DNA from: Trichoplax sp. H2
Lineage: Eukaryota > Placozoa > Uniplacotomia > Trichoplacea
Reading direction: 5' to 3'
DNA: 64,000 nucleotides
Assembly (NCBI GenBank): GCA_003344405.1
Contig: NOWV01000037.1
Span: 124,001-188,000 of the forward strand
Shown: positions 1 to 11,700 of the stretch, in pieces
Layout of the letters: each line of letters begins with the position of its first letter
Position numbering within the stretch: the stretch's first letter is position 1
Notes under the pieces: model-generated
What the model saw: the letters and a program-made list of their open reading frames with translations, nothing else
Told to the model about the DNA's origin: nothing
Database searches by the model: none
Position numbers and translations under genes: made by a program

Positions 1-145
1 ATAAAAGTCTGTTCAGATAAAAGCGTTCATTAAAGATTTAGATTCAAGCAGCAAAATGTGGCATAAGACGGAAATTGTATTTATAAAATTAATAGAAGGA
101 ATACGTGCTTGTGAGTTCTTTAGATTCTAGATCTATGATTTTTAC

Positions 146-1662
146 CTCTTGCTTTTCCTTGTGCATTGCAGTTTCTAAATGGGTTAAATAACGGAGATCT
201 TGTTCTTGAAGTTCATTTTCTATTTGTTGACTGTATTCAATAGTAACCAATTATAATTAGATATATCGCATTCTTGTATCAATTCATCTGTTTTCTATTC
301 TGATAATGAAGAAAAAGAGGTGCTAGAAATGAATTCTATAACAGCAATTTTACCTTGTGGATTGTGTAAACACTGCGGTTAAGCTTTGGCTAATATCGTG
401 ATCCTTTTTAGGCGAAGGTAAAGCCGTAGAACTTTCTACCACTGAGTTTTGCGCTGAATCTCTCATATCTGCATTATAGCTCTCGTCCAATAACGGTTTT
501 TTCTCAATATTAGATGATGACTATATGCGTACAAAAAAGGTTCAAAATAAATCATGATGAGAATTATTTACTTCATTAATTTACCAACTTTATTCATGCT
601 TTTATATACTACGAGTATAGTTGTACTTTCGAAATTAGATACTGTAGTAATAATATTAAAGTTTGAAAAATGATAATTTTTAGGGTGGAAGGAGGTGGGT
701 TCAAGTATATTTAAAAATTTACGTGGTTCTCGTATTTTTATATACTCTGATTTAAGACATCCGATTAAGATATGTTATGTACTGTATATACTTAATGTCC
801 TATTTTATGCTATTCCTTATGAGCTACAACTCTTTCAATATTGAAGTTTTAATACGCGTATAAAAAATTTCGATTTGAACTATTTACGCATATTGAGTCC
901 AACATTACGGAAGGTACAGAAGTCTTAAAAGTCAATAAGTTACCGTCATAAAATAGAACATAAATACCACGGAGAATAACACAGAAGATATGGCTTTCAC
1001 TTATGTAGTACCTTTTTACTAAAGGATTTCATGGTGATTGCTCCTTCCTCCATAACTACAGCAGAATTGCGCTAAAAATGGAATAAAAGAACATTTCATC
1101 TCTATTCTTACATATCAGTAAAAGATTAATTTTAAAAGCAATTAAGAGTTTGACAGCATTGTTATCTATAGAATATTTTTAGTTTTTTACCATCGCGATA
1201 GTAGTATCGTGGAATAAATTGTGATTTTAATTGATTCTATGTTGCTTGTAATGTAACCGTACTAGACAAATATGTGGCAAGACAACTATTTAGACTATAA
1301 TATTAAACACGCGCTTGAATAATAACATTTGACAGCATCTTAAATTCAAAGAAACAGCTTGTTAACTTTGAGAAAGAAGGGAAGCTTTTTATGGTCATCT
1401 TGTACAGTATTCATGTACTAGACAGGAGAGATTTTTTATTTTCAATCTAGAGTTATTACATGTTGCAATAACTAATGAAACTAACCTTTGGCTGGTTAAA
1501 AGAGCGATAAAGAGCATAACTTATGATAACACCGAATGCAACTCCAATAGCAATCCCTATGATTGCGGCAACAGTCGTCCAAACTGAATCGGTAACTTCC
1601 ACTGTTTGAGATAACACTGGTACAATAATGCATCCAGGTATATTGGTAGTATTCGTTGCCAT
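146..1662 (-). CDS. Single-pass membrane protein with coiled-coil-like tail, 3' end outside window
   Basis: Family not recognised. Four exons join in frame: 1662-1486, 1071-1012, 520-354 and 230-146, with junction phases 0, 0 and 2 and GT-AG boundaries throughout. A fifth exon may begin at 8 and run off the window. The start ATG at 1660-1662 opens a short N-terminus with an NTT glycosylation site and no cleavable signal. One membrane span follows (about residues 27-51), with glycines 36, 40 and 44 spaced four apart, a glycine-zipper pattern that often packs helices. The rest is polar and acidic: a Ser-rich linker, then a Gln/Glu/Leu-rich stretch near residues 143-168 (for example IENELQEQDLRYL) likely to form a coiled coil. 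The layout (short outside part, span, coiled coil) recalls EVC/limbin-type proteins, but that is only a guess. Confidence 0.72.
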
Positions 1663-1794
1663 CTTTGGATTATTGTAATTGAAAAAGGATTGATTAATTA
1701 ATGGGCCGCGAATGAATAAAAAAGGGTGAGATCTTCTCTCACTTGATTTACCAAGATGCTTTATTCTACTAGATATTTAATTTCAAATAATATC

Positions 1795-1940
1795 CCAGGA
1801 GTGACTTTAGATCCTGATTTTCCCAATCAATATTAAAATACAACAGCAATTCAACAACTCTTGCAAGAATCCAAGCTTTTGACCAATGAATTGGACCAAC
1901 GGCGATAGCACCGTCAGGAAGAAGAGTTCTGATGCTAATA
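1795..1940 (+). pseudogene. Decayed coiled-coil coding fragment
   Basis: Read in one plus-strand frame, this stretch gives about 49 codons of protein-like sequence (PGVTLDPDFPNQY, then AIQQLLQESKLLTNELDQRR, then HRQEEEF), broken by internal stops after Y and after RR. The heptad-like Leu/Gln/Glu composition looks like a former coiled-coil exon. No flanking exon or start was found. It may be a gene or retrocopy remnant, or chance. Confidence 0.35.
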
Positions 1941-2224
1941 ATTCACTTGGAGTAACCTTTATTGATACAAGTCGGCTACGAATACGATAGTAGTGTTAGC
2001 AATAGCGTGTAATGGTATTAATCAATCGTTTGGAACCCACTTTCTAAATATATATTTCGCTTGTAGTGAGAGTATAGAAAGCGATGAAAATTATGTCATA
2101 CTGTGAGCTAGTTGTATAGAGACCAGGCTGCCTTGACGTTTTTTCCAAACGTAAACACGGTTGCACAGGGCAACCATTGTTCATCTTCAACGAGGTCATT
2201 CAAGCCCGCAACCGTGCCTTCTTG

Positions 2225-2242
2225 TGACGTCATGTGACGTCG
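2225..2242. promoter_or_regulatory. Paired CRE-like sites, possible promoter of the membrane-protein gene
   Basis: A perfect TGACGTCA (2225-2232) is followed by TGACGTCG (2235-2242) inside a locally GC-rich patch that also holds a TGCGCAGG word. It lies about 560 bp upstream of the minus-strand gene starting at 1662. TGACGTCA is the CREB/ATF consensus; function here is inference. Confidence 0.35.
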
Positions 2243-2899
2243 ACGCCCGAAGCGTTATCAGAGACTGCGCAGGACTACCTTCAACAGTTGGCGTGGAATA
2301 TGCATTCAATATGGAAGCTAGCGATAAATGAATTAGAAATGGCGCTTGGATAGGCACAGTAATTCTATAAATAGCATGATTCTATACATGAATTTGCAAC
2401 TGGAATTGAATGATTGTTGGATGGATAGATTGACAAGCACTAGACGAACACCATAGAATAGTAGGTCATGAAAAAGAGTCCAATAGCTCGTTGAAACATC
2501 GTTGAGATATCATCGATGTGGGGTAAAGTTGCCTGTTTACAATATGTCGATAGTGTGCCCAGACTAATAGATGGAGTATTTAGTTGTGTAATTTTTGTAG
2601 AGTATGGAGTGAACTATCGCATATTCATGATTAGTACAAGATACAAGTATAGCTGGTAGATGAGAAGTGGAATGAGCAAAGGATCGACTAGGGATTTATG
2701 ACTGTATAATCAATGAACGTCAAAATGGTTATACGAGATATGCTCAGTGCGTAATTAGTAAGTCAGTGATAACAGGTACTGTAAATTAGTCTAAGGTATA
2801 AGTACAGTGGGTAGACGCAAAGTCGAACGAGTGAGGGATCGACTAGTAATTAATTAATTAGAATGTATTGAAGTCCTATGCCTATAGACCGTTATGACG

Positions 2900-4770
2900 A
2901 CGTGACTTGTAAAATGGTTGGAGCAACCGAACATGTAACAGCGACTGATAATTTGTGTATTACAAACTTGAAAGAAATAGAATTAATCAATACTGTGATA
3001 TAAAAAGTAATCAAAATATCCAGAGTCAATTGCTCAAGGTTGTACTGATCCGTCTGCATCGAACTGGAGCCAAATTTAAAGTATATTTCTTCACCATTGA
3101 AAGACATCATTGAAGGCAACACAAAGTCCACTTGCAGCGCCAGTTGTAATAAAATTCACAGTAATCGAAACGTTGTTAGATAATACTATAATAGTAGGCT
3201 ATCTTATTACATTTTTGGGAGATCAGTGTCAAGACCAGAGATTGATCAAGTCGATTATAATAAGTAAAAACTTGGCTTATAGATATACAGTACAACGATC
3301 TTATCCATTAGTGATTCGCAATCTACATTGCATATTACATATTAGCGATTACCTTATTAGATAAGGTTGCTGACGTTAACACAATGAAGATAAGGTTTTT
3401 GTACTAATATAAATCCTTCTGTATTGACGTTTGTAACTATTCATATCAATTAATGTTACAACTATAGCTGAATATCTTTCATATTGCTCAAGGCTGTACT
3501 GATCTGTCTGCATAGAATTGGAGCAAGTTTAAAGTATACTTCTTCTTCACAATTGAAAGACATCACTTAAGGCAACACTATGCCTGAATATCTTTCAAGA
3601 GCCAATTGCTCAAGGTTGTACTGATCTGTCTGCATAGTATTGCAGCCAAGTTGAAAGTATACTTTTTCTTCACAATTGAAAGACATCATTTAAGGCAACA
3701 CTGCAGCTGAACATCTTTCAACCATTTCAGAGGGCTTGCTACGCCTCGGTCATAGTAGTCTTATATATGATTAGTGTGAACATGTAAATGAGTAATAAGT
3801 ATACTGCACTGAAAGGACAGTTAGTAGACGCCAAGCAGAAGGAGCGAGATATACAGTATAATGTAGAACAAGTAGTCCATGACTATACTGTACAATTCAT
3901 TAATTAATCTAGGCCTAAACAATCATTCTAATGGTCGTAGTCATACTACGTAGAGTGTTGGCCAAAGTCAAGGTCTACGACTAGTAGCTCTTGATGCTGT
4001 ACACTGCTTTCTCTCTTCAAAATCGATGATTTCTAGAGACTACCTTTGATGGAATTTGAGCATGTCCTGTACAATATATCGTAATTCAATTTGACTTTCC
4101 TGAATCTAGTTCTCATCGGGTCAAGATAAATCAACTCATGGGTCATTTTTTACAAGAACAGACCCTTCATACACAGGAATCCCATCAAGATTTGTACAGT
4201 TAAAGTGGTTTATGGACAGTGTTATCATGCACATTAGCATTCAGGCCTTCACTTTGGCATCCAATAATGAGATCACTTTGTACGCAGTCCTATCGTAGTA
4301 CACTACTGTCTCTCTATGTATGTTTTCAACTAGCCAATATGGCGTCCAACTCTAGTATGATATAGGTACCGTAAAACTCGATTGAGTGTGCTTGCAGCAG
4401 GGATTGCATTACTAGAAATAGGTTAAGAGTGAGGTAAGCCACAATCATTAGTAGGGTAAATAATCCATTAGCTGGGAAAAAGAAGGTAGTGGAGAATGAG
4501 ACTGTCTAGACTCTAAACCGGTATTACAGAGGTGTAGCGAATCCAGTAAAATAATTGAAGTATGTTGAGCTATAGAATTGAATTCTATCTTGCAATTTGG
4601 CTCCTCGCGGACAGATCAGTACAACCTTGATCTCAACCTCTTTTGGAATACTTTTACTTTACTTTTATTGCAATATGGAGTAATTTTATTTCCTTCCAAT
4701 TTGTCATACAAACTAATTCACTCATTCTTAGTCCACGGACTACGGACGGACGGTCGAACCATTTGAGCTA
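2900..4770. repeat. Dispersed repeat, four diverged copies
   Basis: A unit centred on the core AAGGTTGTACTGATC appears near 3028-3125, 3484-3578 and 3603-3700 in one orientation, and inverted near 4580-4770. Copies 2 and 3 are an almost direct tandem pair, each ending with a shared AAAGACATCA...GGCAACAC tail. Copies 1 and 4 extend about 100 bp further and retain matching weak open frames (both read TDQYNL). Copies differ by many substitutions and small indels. No coding capacity, terminal repeats or target duplications are evident. Confidence 0.65.
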
Positions 4771-4978
4771 CTCATCTATAGAATATCCTAACCGATTCAA
4801 ATCGTCTATACAGTTGGTATATTTTTAACGCGTTGACGGAACAAGATAGCAAATCATTCTTCATGTTGCATTACATCCTACACTCGCTACAACACCATGA
4901 CAGTAAGTACAGTATTTCTATAAGCTGTATACGACTACATGCGTAGTAGGGGTAGCGGTAGCTCATTCTAGGTCGCCT

Positions 4979-4993
4979 GATTGGATGACGTCA
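4979..4993. promoter_or_regulatory. CCAAT/CRE composite, possible MGAT2 promoter element
   Basis: GATTGG (an inverted CCAAT box, 4979-4984) directly abuts TGACGTCA (4986-4993), inside the 12-base palindrome GATGACGTCATC. It lies about 670 bp upstream of the MGAT2 start. NF-Y/CREB-type sites are common in secretory-pathway promoters; assignment to MGAT2 is inference. Confidence 0.35.
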
Positions 4994-5016
4994 TCAATCC
5001 TAGAAGGCTGGACACA

Positions 5017-5032
5017 CTACAGTATACTGTAG
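5017..5032. repeat. Perfect 16-base palindrome of the TACAGTA family
   Basis: CTACAGTATACTGTAG is its own reverse complement. Closely related palindromes occur at 35672-35683 and 36592-36609, and the same word dominates the satellite at 44.9-45.8 kb. Confidence 0.6.
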
Positions 5033-5663
5033 AATACCTTCATACCGTTCTATAGTGAAACGTAGTGGGGAAGAAGGCGTGAAAGACTTTGCTAGCGAGC
5101 TTTCCATTCAACCTTGTCTGGTTGCCACATCTACGGAAATACAAGGGTGGAGGCCATGCAGCCTCGATTTAAGAATTGCTGGAAAAAGTGCTTAAATCGT
5201 AATTGTGGGAAAAGTAAATTCCATCATTGATCGACTTACAAGCAGTAGACTCCTTTAGCATGCCAACAGTAGACAGTTGGTCAACACGATAGAGAGATAC
5301 ATTGGCTAAACGTCGACCCTACTTTTCATCGTTTGGATTGGCATGATCCAACAACAAATTGGTATTGCCTTCCATTGCTTGGTGATCATCAACAACGTTG
5401 TTCTGATGAGATGCATTACAGCCATCTCTAGGCTAGTGTAGATCCAATTGTAGTACAAGAGAAAAGTAAAAATAGCCAAGTGCAAACGTCCAGTTTATCG
5501 ATCAGTATTATTCTTCGGTCTCATCTAGTCTGATTGCCGGGTCATCACGCCTTGACAAAGGAACGAACTGTCTCTTCTTCCATCAACGCTGTTTACAATC
5601 TTCATGGAATAAAGAAGCGGATGGTAGTCCTCATTGCTTAACCATTTGTAGTAAATTTGAAAG

Positions 5664-7786
5664 ATGAAAATCATAATGAAGATGAACAATGTTAAAAGAT
5701 TACTAGTTGCATTCATTATTTTAGGATTAATTTGGAAGATTTTCACCTCTTATGCTAAAACACCACTTGCACAAGATGTCAATCACCAACAGCCACAACT
5801 CAATCAACAGTATACAATTATAAACCGTAATGTCGTTCAACAACCACTCAAGCCAAGTCAAGACAGCTCACAATTTCATCACCATTCGACAATCACCCAT
5901 TCTGCATTATTATCTCAACCATTCGATGGGATGACTCTAAAACAGAAAAAAAATTATGTCCACCTCAAGAATAACCTTCAAACTGTACTCAATTCTCATT
6001 TATTAAAGTCGACAAGCAATCACAAATTCGATTTAGTAGTTGTGGTACAAAGTCATAAAAGATATAAATACTTGCAAGCGTTGATGCAATCCTTACACAA
6101 AGCTCGTGGAATCAATAAAATCTTATTAATTGTCAGCCATGATTATTTACTCACAGAGATGAGAACTGTGGTAGAAAGTGTTCAATTTTGTCCTGTAAGT
6201 CTCACTATCATCCAATATCCATGCACGTAAACAGACTTTCTGTAGTAAACAAAGCAATCACCATGATGGAAATAGTTTGCAACATCACATGCAGCAATCA
6301 ATTCATGATAGTATCCATACGGTATCTTTCCATTCATTCCATGTCTATTTATACGTATAATCACAAATTGATCAATAGCACAATCGATCTGTAATTTTAA
6401 AATAGACATAAAGACTACTTACTCTGACTTTAGATTTATGTGCTTCTAGGTCATACAAATATTTTTCCCTTATTCAGCCCAGTTGCATCCTGATGTATTT
6501 CCAGGCACAGATCCAAGAGACTGCAAACGTGATACACCTAAAGAGCTGTAAGCTTGTACTGCAAAATGCATAAATAATCGTCTAACTAATATTACTATAC
6601 TGCAGTCATTAACTTACAACTTTAATGGGACAACAATAGAGCACTAGTTAAGAAATGTTTGAATGCCAACTACCCTGATCAATTTGGACATTACCGCGAA
6701 GCAGATTATACTATGACTAAGCATCATTGGTGGTGGAAGGTGAGTGATTCATACTAATATCAAGCAAGTGTTACAAAATTGATTGATGAATATCCATAAT
6801 TTTTGTTGTATAGATCAATTTTGTTTTCGACCAACTTAATATCCTCAAGGATTATAAAGGCTTAGTACTACTTCTTGAGGAAGATCATTACGTAGCCCCT
6901 GACTTTTTGACAATCATGAAACTATTAGAGCAAAAGCGTAATAGGTTCGTAAAGTTATGCCGGTCTTAATTTGTGCAATTTGTAACATTGTATGCTGACG
7001 ACTATGAATATAATGCTTATCCTTTACCATTCATAGTGAATACCCAAACTGCGATTTTCTTGGCTTAGGCTCATATAATCGGCATGGCAGTTATTCGCAC
7101 TTTAAGCATAAGGTAGTTTGGTAGACAAATACCGTAACTTCATTCTTTTAACCCAGTAACAGCCATATTGTGTCATTTGCAGGCTGATTATGTCGCTTGG
7201 GCGTCAAACAAGAATAACATGGGCATGGCTATGAATAGAGCCACGTTTGATAAAATCAAACGTTGCAATAATGTATGCTTCATTCTAATGTCGAATTCCG
7301 TGATACCAAATTGATTGTCGATATTTACATTGTTTTATTAGCAATTCTGTCGATTTGATGATTATAATTGGGATTGGACAATTCAAAGTCTGAGCAGGAA
7401 ATGTCTAAATCGTCCTCTAACAATACTAACAATGCAAGCACCACATGTATTTCACGCAGGCGAATGGTGTGTTCAGTTAATTCTAAAAAATCCTGCTCTT
7501 GTTTGTGTCAATAAGCGGATGCTTTACTCAATAATTTTCTATGCTTATTTTTCTTGATAGTTCCGGCCTTCATCATAAACGTTTTTGTAAAATGGAAGAT
7601 ACAATCACAGCAATTGAACGTTCGTTATCCGCAAATATGGATTACTTATTTCCGCAGACTATCGGTGTCACCAGTCAGAATAGGGAAATTCGAAGATTCG
7701 CCGGAGTTAGTCGGCCGAATGGCTACGGCGGTTGGGGAGATATTCGTGACCACAAATTATGTATGTCTTATGTTAAATCTGCATAG
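5664..7786 (+). CDS. MGAT2: Alpha-1,6-mannosyl-glycoprotein 2-beta-N-acetylglucosaminyltransferase (GnT-II)
   Basis: GnT-II adds GlcNAc in beta-1,2 linkage to the alpha-1,6 mannose arm of N-glycans in the Golgi, the step that commits glycans to the complex type. Eight exons join in frame: 5664-6194, 6450-6547, 6640-6739, 6814-6944, 7037-7112, 7183-7272, 7342-7466 and 7561-7786. They give about 458 residues (human 447). A type II signal anchor lies at residues 10-29, followed by a Gln-rich stem. Family landmarks in order: VVVVQSHKRYKYLQAL, SHDY, FPGTDPRDC, TKHHWWWK, the metal-binding acidic motif LLEEDHYVAPDF near residue 265, FDDYNWDW, FHAGEW and GGWGDIRDHKLC at the end. Exon 4 uses an unusual donor (AG|GTTCGT). 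The first of several close ATGs (5664, 5676, 5682) was chosen. All catalytic landmarks look intact. Confidence 0.95.
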
Positions 7787-8708
7787 TCTATGCTATTCTA
7801 GTAGTATCATAAACTTGTAAGTGTACAACACTGTATATCTGTATTAAGCAGTACCGATTACAATTATGATTGTAAACGTCAGTAAATATATTGGCTAATA
7901 TGTTTAAAAATATTTATGCACTATTGTAAAGAGTTCATTCTATTCAATCTAATATGCAGACTTGCCACCATGAAAGCTTATTCTAGTCTGTAAAAGAGGA
8001 TTGCAATAATGATACGATGATCAATTAAAATTAATTACTCGTATTATGAATTTATCTACTTATCTTGCCTGATTTAGCATTTGATGGAGTTATGTAGCTA
8101 AAATCTACAACTTATTATTTGTACTATCGGTAAAATGTTAATGTGTTACATATTATTTTTGATATTAAACATTTTAATAGTTCAATACGTAGTAAACTCT
8201 TGCATCTTTCTTGCAATTGGCTACTGCATGCCAGAATATTTTTTTTAAAATAAACGTAATTCGCACCGATAAATTGTATTCATCGTTCATTTTATTTTTG
8301 CAGATTACATTATTAAATAGACAAGCATATAATTATAGCTACTCTATTTGTTGGAAGGTAGTTCAAAATATTACAAAACAATCAAATAAAGTGTTATCGG
8401 ATATTAAGATATACTAATGAAGTCGTAGAGTAAAAAGTAACATCCCAACTAGCCGTATGTACTGTACCGTAAGTAGTCGCAATGCATCAACATACTACAA
8501 CAATTTCGATGTAAGCTCATAGTAACATTAATTGATTCGCTACAATTTTGCAATGGTGACAGTAAAATTGCATTTTAAAAACGTACATACATTAAATAAT
8601 TGTAATCGGAATACCTAATATGTTAAATGTATAGGAAATTCAGGTTACGGGTAATCATTTGAGATCGGATGACGGTAATTGTAAACATTACAAACTGCTA
8701 TACATAGA
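7787..8708. other. Convergent intergenic spacer between MGAT2 and WDR54
   Basis: About 920 bp of AT-rich DNA separates the 3' ends of the two convergent genes. No gene, strong repeat or structured RNA is seen. The open frame at 8211-8417 has no coding resemblance. Confidence 0.6.
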
Positions 8709-11700
8709 CTAACGGGAAAAAAGATATATTTCACTAAAATCATAACCAGTAAGTGCAAAAGTAAGACCTTCAGGTGAAGTAAATTTACATCCTTGCAGTT
8801 GAACGTCAGTTACAGATTCGGAAAATTTCATTTCGACCTATTTATAATTAAGCATATTACAATCGAAATTGATACGTGTATCTTGAAAATTTCAAAAGGA
8901 TACAGACCTTTAATTTATTATCCACCAGGCCTAATGACCAAACACGAACATAGGTATCTTCCGATGCCGATAATAACTAAAGTAAAATAGTAATGATACT
9001 ACTGAAAAATCCATACGTAAGGTATATCAAAACTTGTGTATAGCAGTGGTTATACATGGATATATCAAGTACTATATCATAGTCATAGTAGGTATTATTA
9101 TTCTAATTCATGATGTCAGATCGATTAAGAGTTTTAGCTTATACGAGTATTACCAAATTGGCCTCAAAAGCGACATCAATAGCATTAACCCATCGTGCAT
9201 GAGCAGCAATTTCTATCTCCAAATTCCCTGTATTAGCTTCATAAATTCGAATATGACCGGAGCCATACCCACCGATAATATATTTATCCCAAAGACGTAT
9301 CGATGAACATGGATAACTATCAGGTAAGCGTAGACAAGATAAATTTGAGATGTAGTAAAAGCAAATTTTAGCCATCGATAAAACTAAGAATTGATTACAA
9401 ACTTTTGTCCTTTGATCAATGTCACTTTGCTAATGGATTTATCACTGGTTTTCCATATGGCTATATTTCCCAATTCATCAGCACTAGCTAGAGTGTCCGA
9501 TTCTCCGGAAATTAAATCAGTTATAGGTACATCATGACCTGAAAGAGTTTCTTTCAACTGAATATTCAAAACCTTTCCGTTATCATCAACACTGAAGATC
9601 AAGATAGATCCAGACGAAGTTCCTATAATGGTATAACGTATTATATTGGAATTATTCTTAAATCAAAAGAAAAGTGAAGTAAATGACGATCAAAAGTCAA
9701 CTGATCTTACCGACGCACACTAAATTATCAGATTTAATACTTGTAATACCACGAGCAAACTGAGCTAAATTGGAGAGAAAATTTAAGATTTTAGTTCTTA
9801 GCGTTACTATATGTAGATATCTATTTATACAATTTTATGTCGAATCTTTTTATAACGGATTAATAGGATAGAACCTGATCCATTCATTTTCAATGTGAAT
9901 ATAAAGTAAATCAGTTTAAAATGTGCAACGAAAGTTTAGCATGTCTAAACCTATTATATCAAAAAAATGTATTTATTCTTTTATAGCTCACCAGTCTTTT
10001 CATCTGATCTGTTTAAGGCATGCCAAAACAGCATTATAGATCCATCAGGTTCAAACATCTGTGAAGAAAGAGTGATGAAAATAAATTGTCATATAAGATA
10101 TGTTAAAGCAGACACGCCTTTCAGAGCTACAATAAAATCGATTTGGCATTTCATAGAGATGCTAACTTTGATCATTAGTAGATTAATATATTTGATCCCT
10201 TATATATAATGATTTTTATTCTATCAACTATCTTACTATACATCTATTGCATTATTTTACAGATTCTGAATAATACATAATCAAAGAACAACTTTTCTAA
10301 TTGTTCGTTGTCTAACCTGGATGCCTTTCAGTGATGCAATAACTAATACCTTTCTAGATTCCAAAGCACACCAAGAACTCTAAAAATTAAATAATAACCT
10401 AGTTTAACTTCTAGACGCAAAGCAAATAGAATGCTTACATTATTAAATAAGATTATAGTTGTTGTATACTCAGCACATTGGTGATACTAGTTAAAGTCGA
10501 TTCTGTAAAGTCCACCTATAGCAATTCATACCATGATTTGCTACAGTGTCTAGTTAGTATTTTTATTAAATACTTTAAAAAATTGCTAACTTTCAGTTTT
10601 TTGATATTAAAAATTTCGTAGGAAATAAATTATAGTAATCAATCGGCGTAATTGTCAAATCCGTTTATAAGTATTTAACATGCTATTGGTGCAATTAACA
10701 AACAACTTAACATCCACTTCTAAAGTAGAATATATGTGTATTGGATAATAATCAACTGGTAAGAAGCAATCAGATGAAAATTAGATCTGTGTCACCGAGT
10801 TTAATAAACTAATAATAATGATGAATTTAATCGCTAAGGATAGTTATTGTTTATAGAATCACGGCCTAAGAAATGAATTCATTAGAATGACACTCTTAGT
10901 TCTGATTTTATTCTGATCACCTCAGTAATAGGTTATGATCATAGTCTATATAATTCCTATGTATTGGAAGGAACTCAAGCTCAATAACAAATAATTTTAG
11001 TAAACTTAAAAATTATAATTATGATTATCAACAGCTAGAGGGATATTTGAAAGAGAAAATTACGTCCGCAATCTTAGTTTGAGGGCTTGTTAGTATAAGA
11101 AAAGTGAAATTCATAAAACTAGCAGAGGTACGTTGAATTATTCATGATTTTCAAGTTCGCAGGGATGTTAATTTCAAATGAGAAGTTTTTGTAAAACTCA
11201 ACAACATGAATGAACTGTAGCCATAAGGATATTTTAATGGATATTGACTTCCTTTCTGTCATAAAGGTATTGTAAAGACAGTTAAACTAGAAATCTACAT
11301 TCCATTAAACTTGAATAATAAATGTTTAAAATACATTTTTAACTCAAATGAATATCACTTAGCATAGATATTATATCGATTAAAGCAGTTGGAATAATAT
11401 TATTTTGGTATCTACGGTAGCCTAAAATCCTTTTTGAAAACAGAAGTAAAGATTTACCTAGGTAATCTAAATAGAATTAATATGATTATTATGTTTATAT
11501 ACTCATATAAACTACCTTGTAAGGGAAGTACTATAACTGTAGATAGCCACAATAGTTAGTTTTTCCTAAATTGACTTCTTTAAGCCGCTCTAATTTATTT
11601 TACATGGCTACATATCCAACAGAGAGTAAATTGGATTTTTTTTGGTATATTAAAAATTTGTACATTAGTGAAGATTTGTCTGCATTGAAATTAATTGTCA

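Larger units (their letters stand above)
1663..5663. other. 4 kb intergenic region: decayed coding fragment, repeats, two CRE-like sites
   Basis: No intact gene is seen between the membrane-protein gene and MGAT2. The stretch holds a broken coding fragment near 1.8-1.94 kb, a GC-richer patch at 2.15-2.29 kb, four copies of a dispersed repeat at 2.9-4.8 kb, and a CCAAT/CRE-like element near 4.98 kb. Open frames at 2892-3131 and 4578-4828 lie inside the repeat copies and are not taken as genes. Confidence 0.6.

Noticed and set aside
4740-4770. GGTCGAACC string resembling a tRNA T-arm
   Set aside because: No acceptor stem, anticodon arm or D-arm could be paired around it; it lies in the dispersed repeat.
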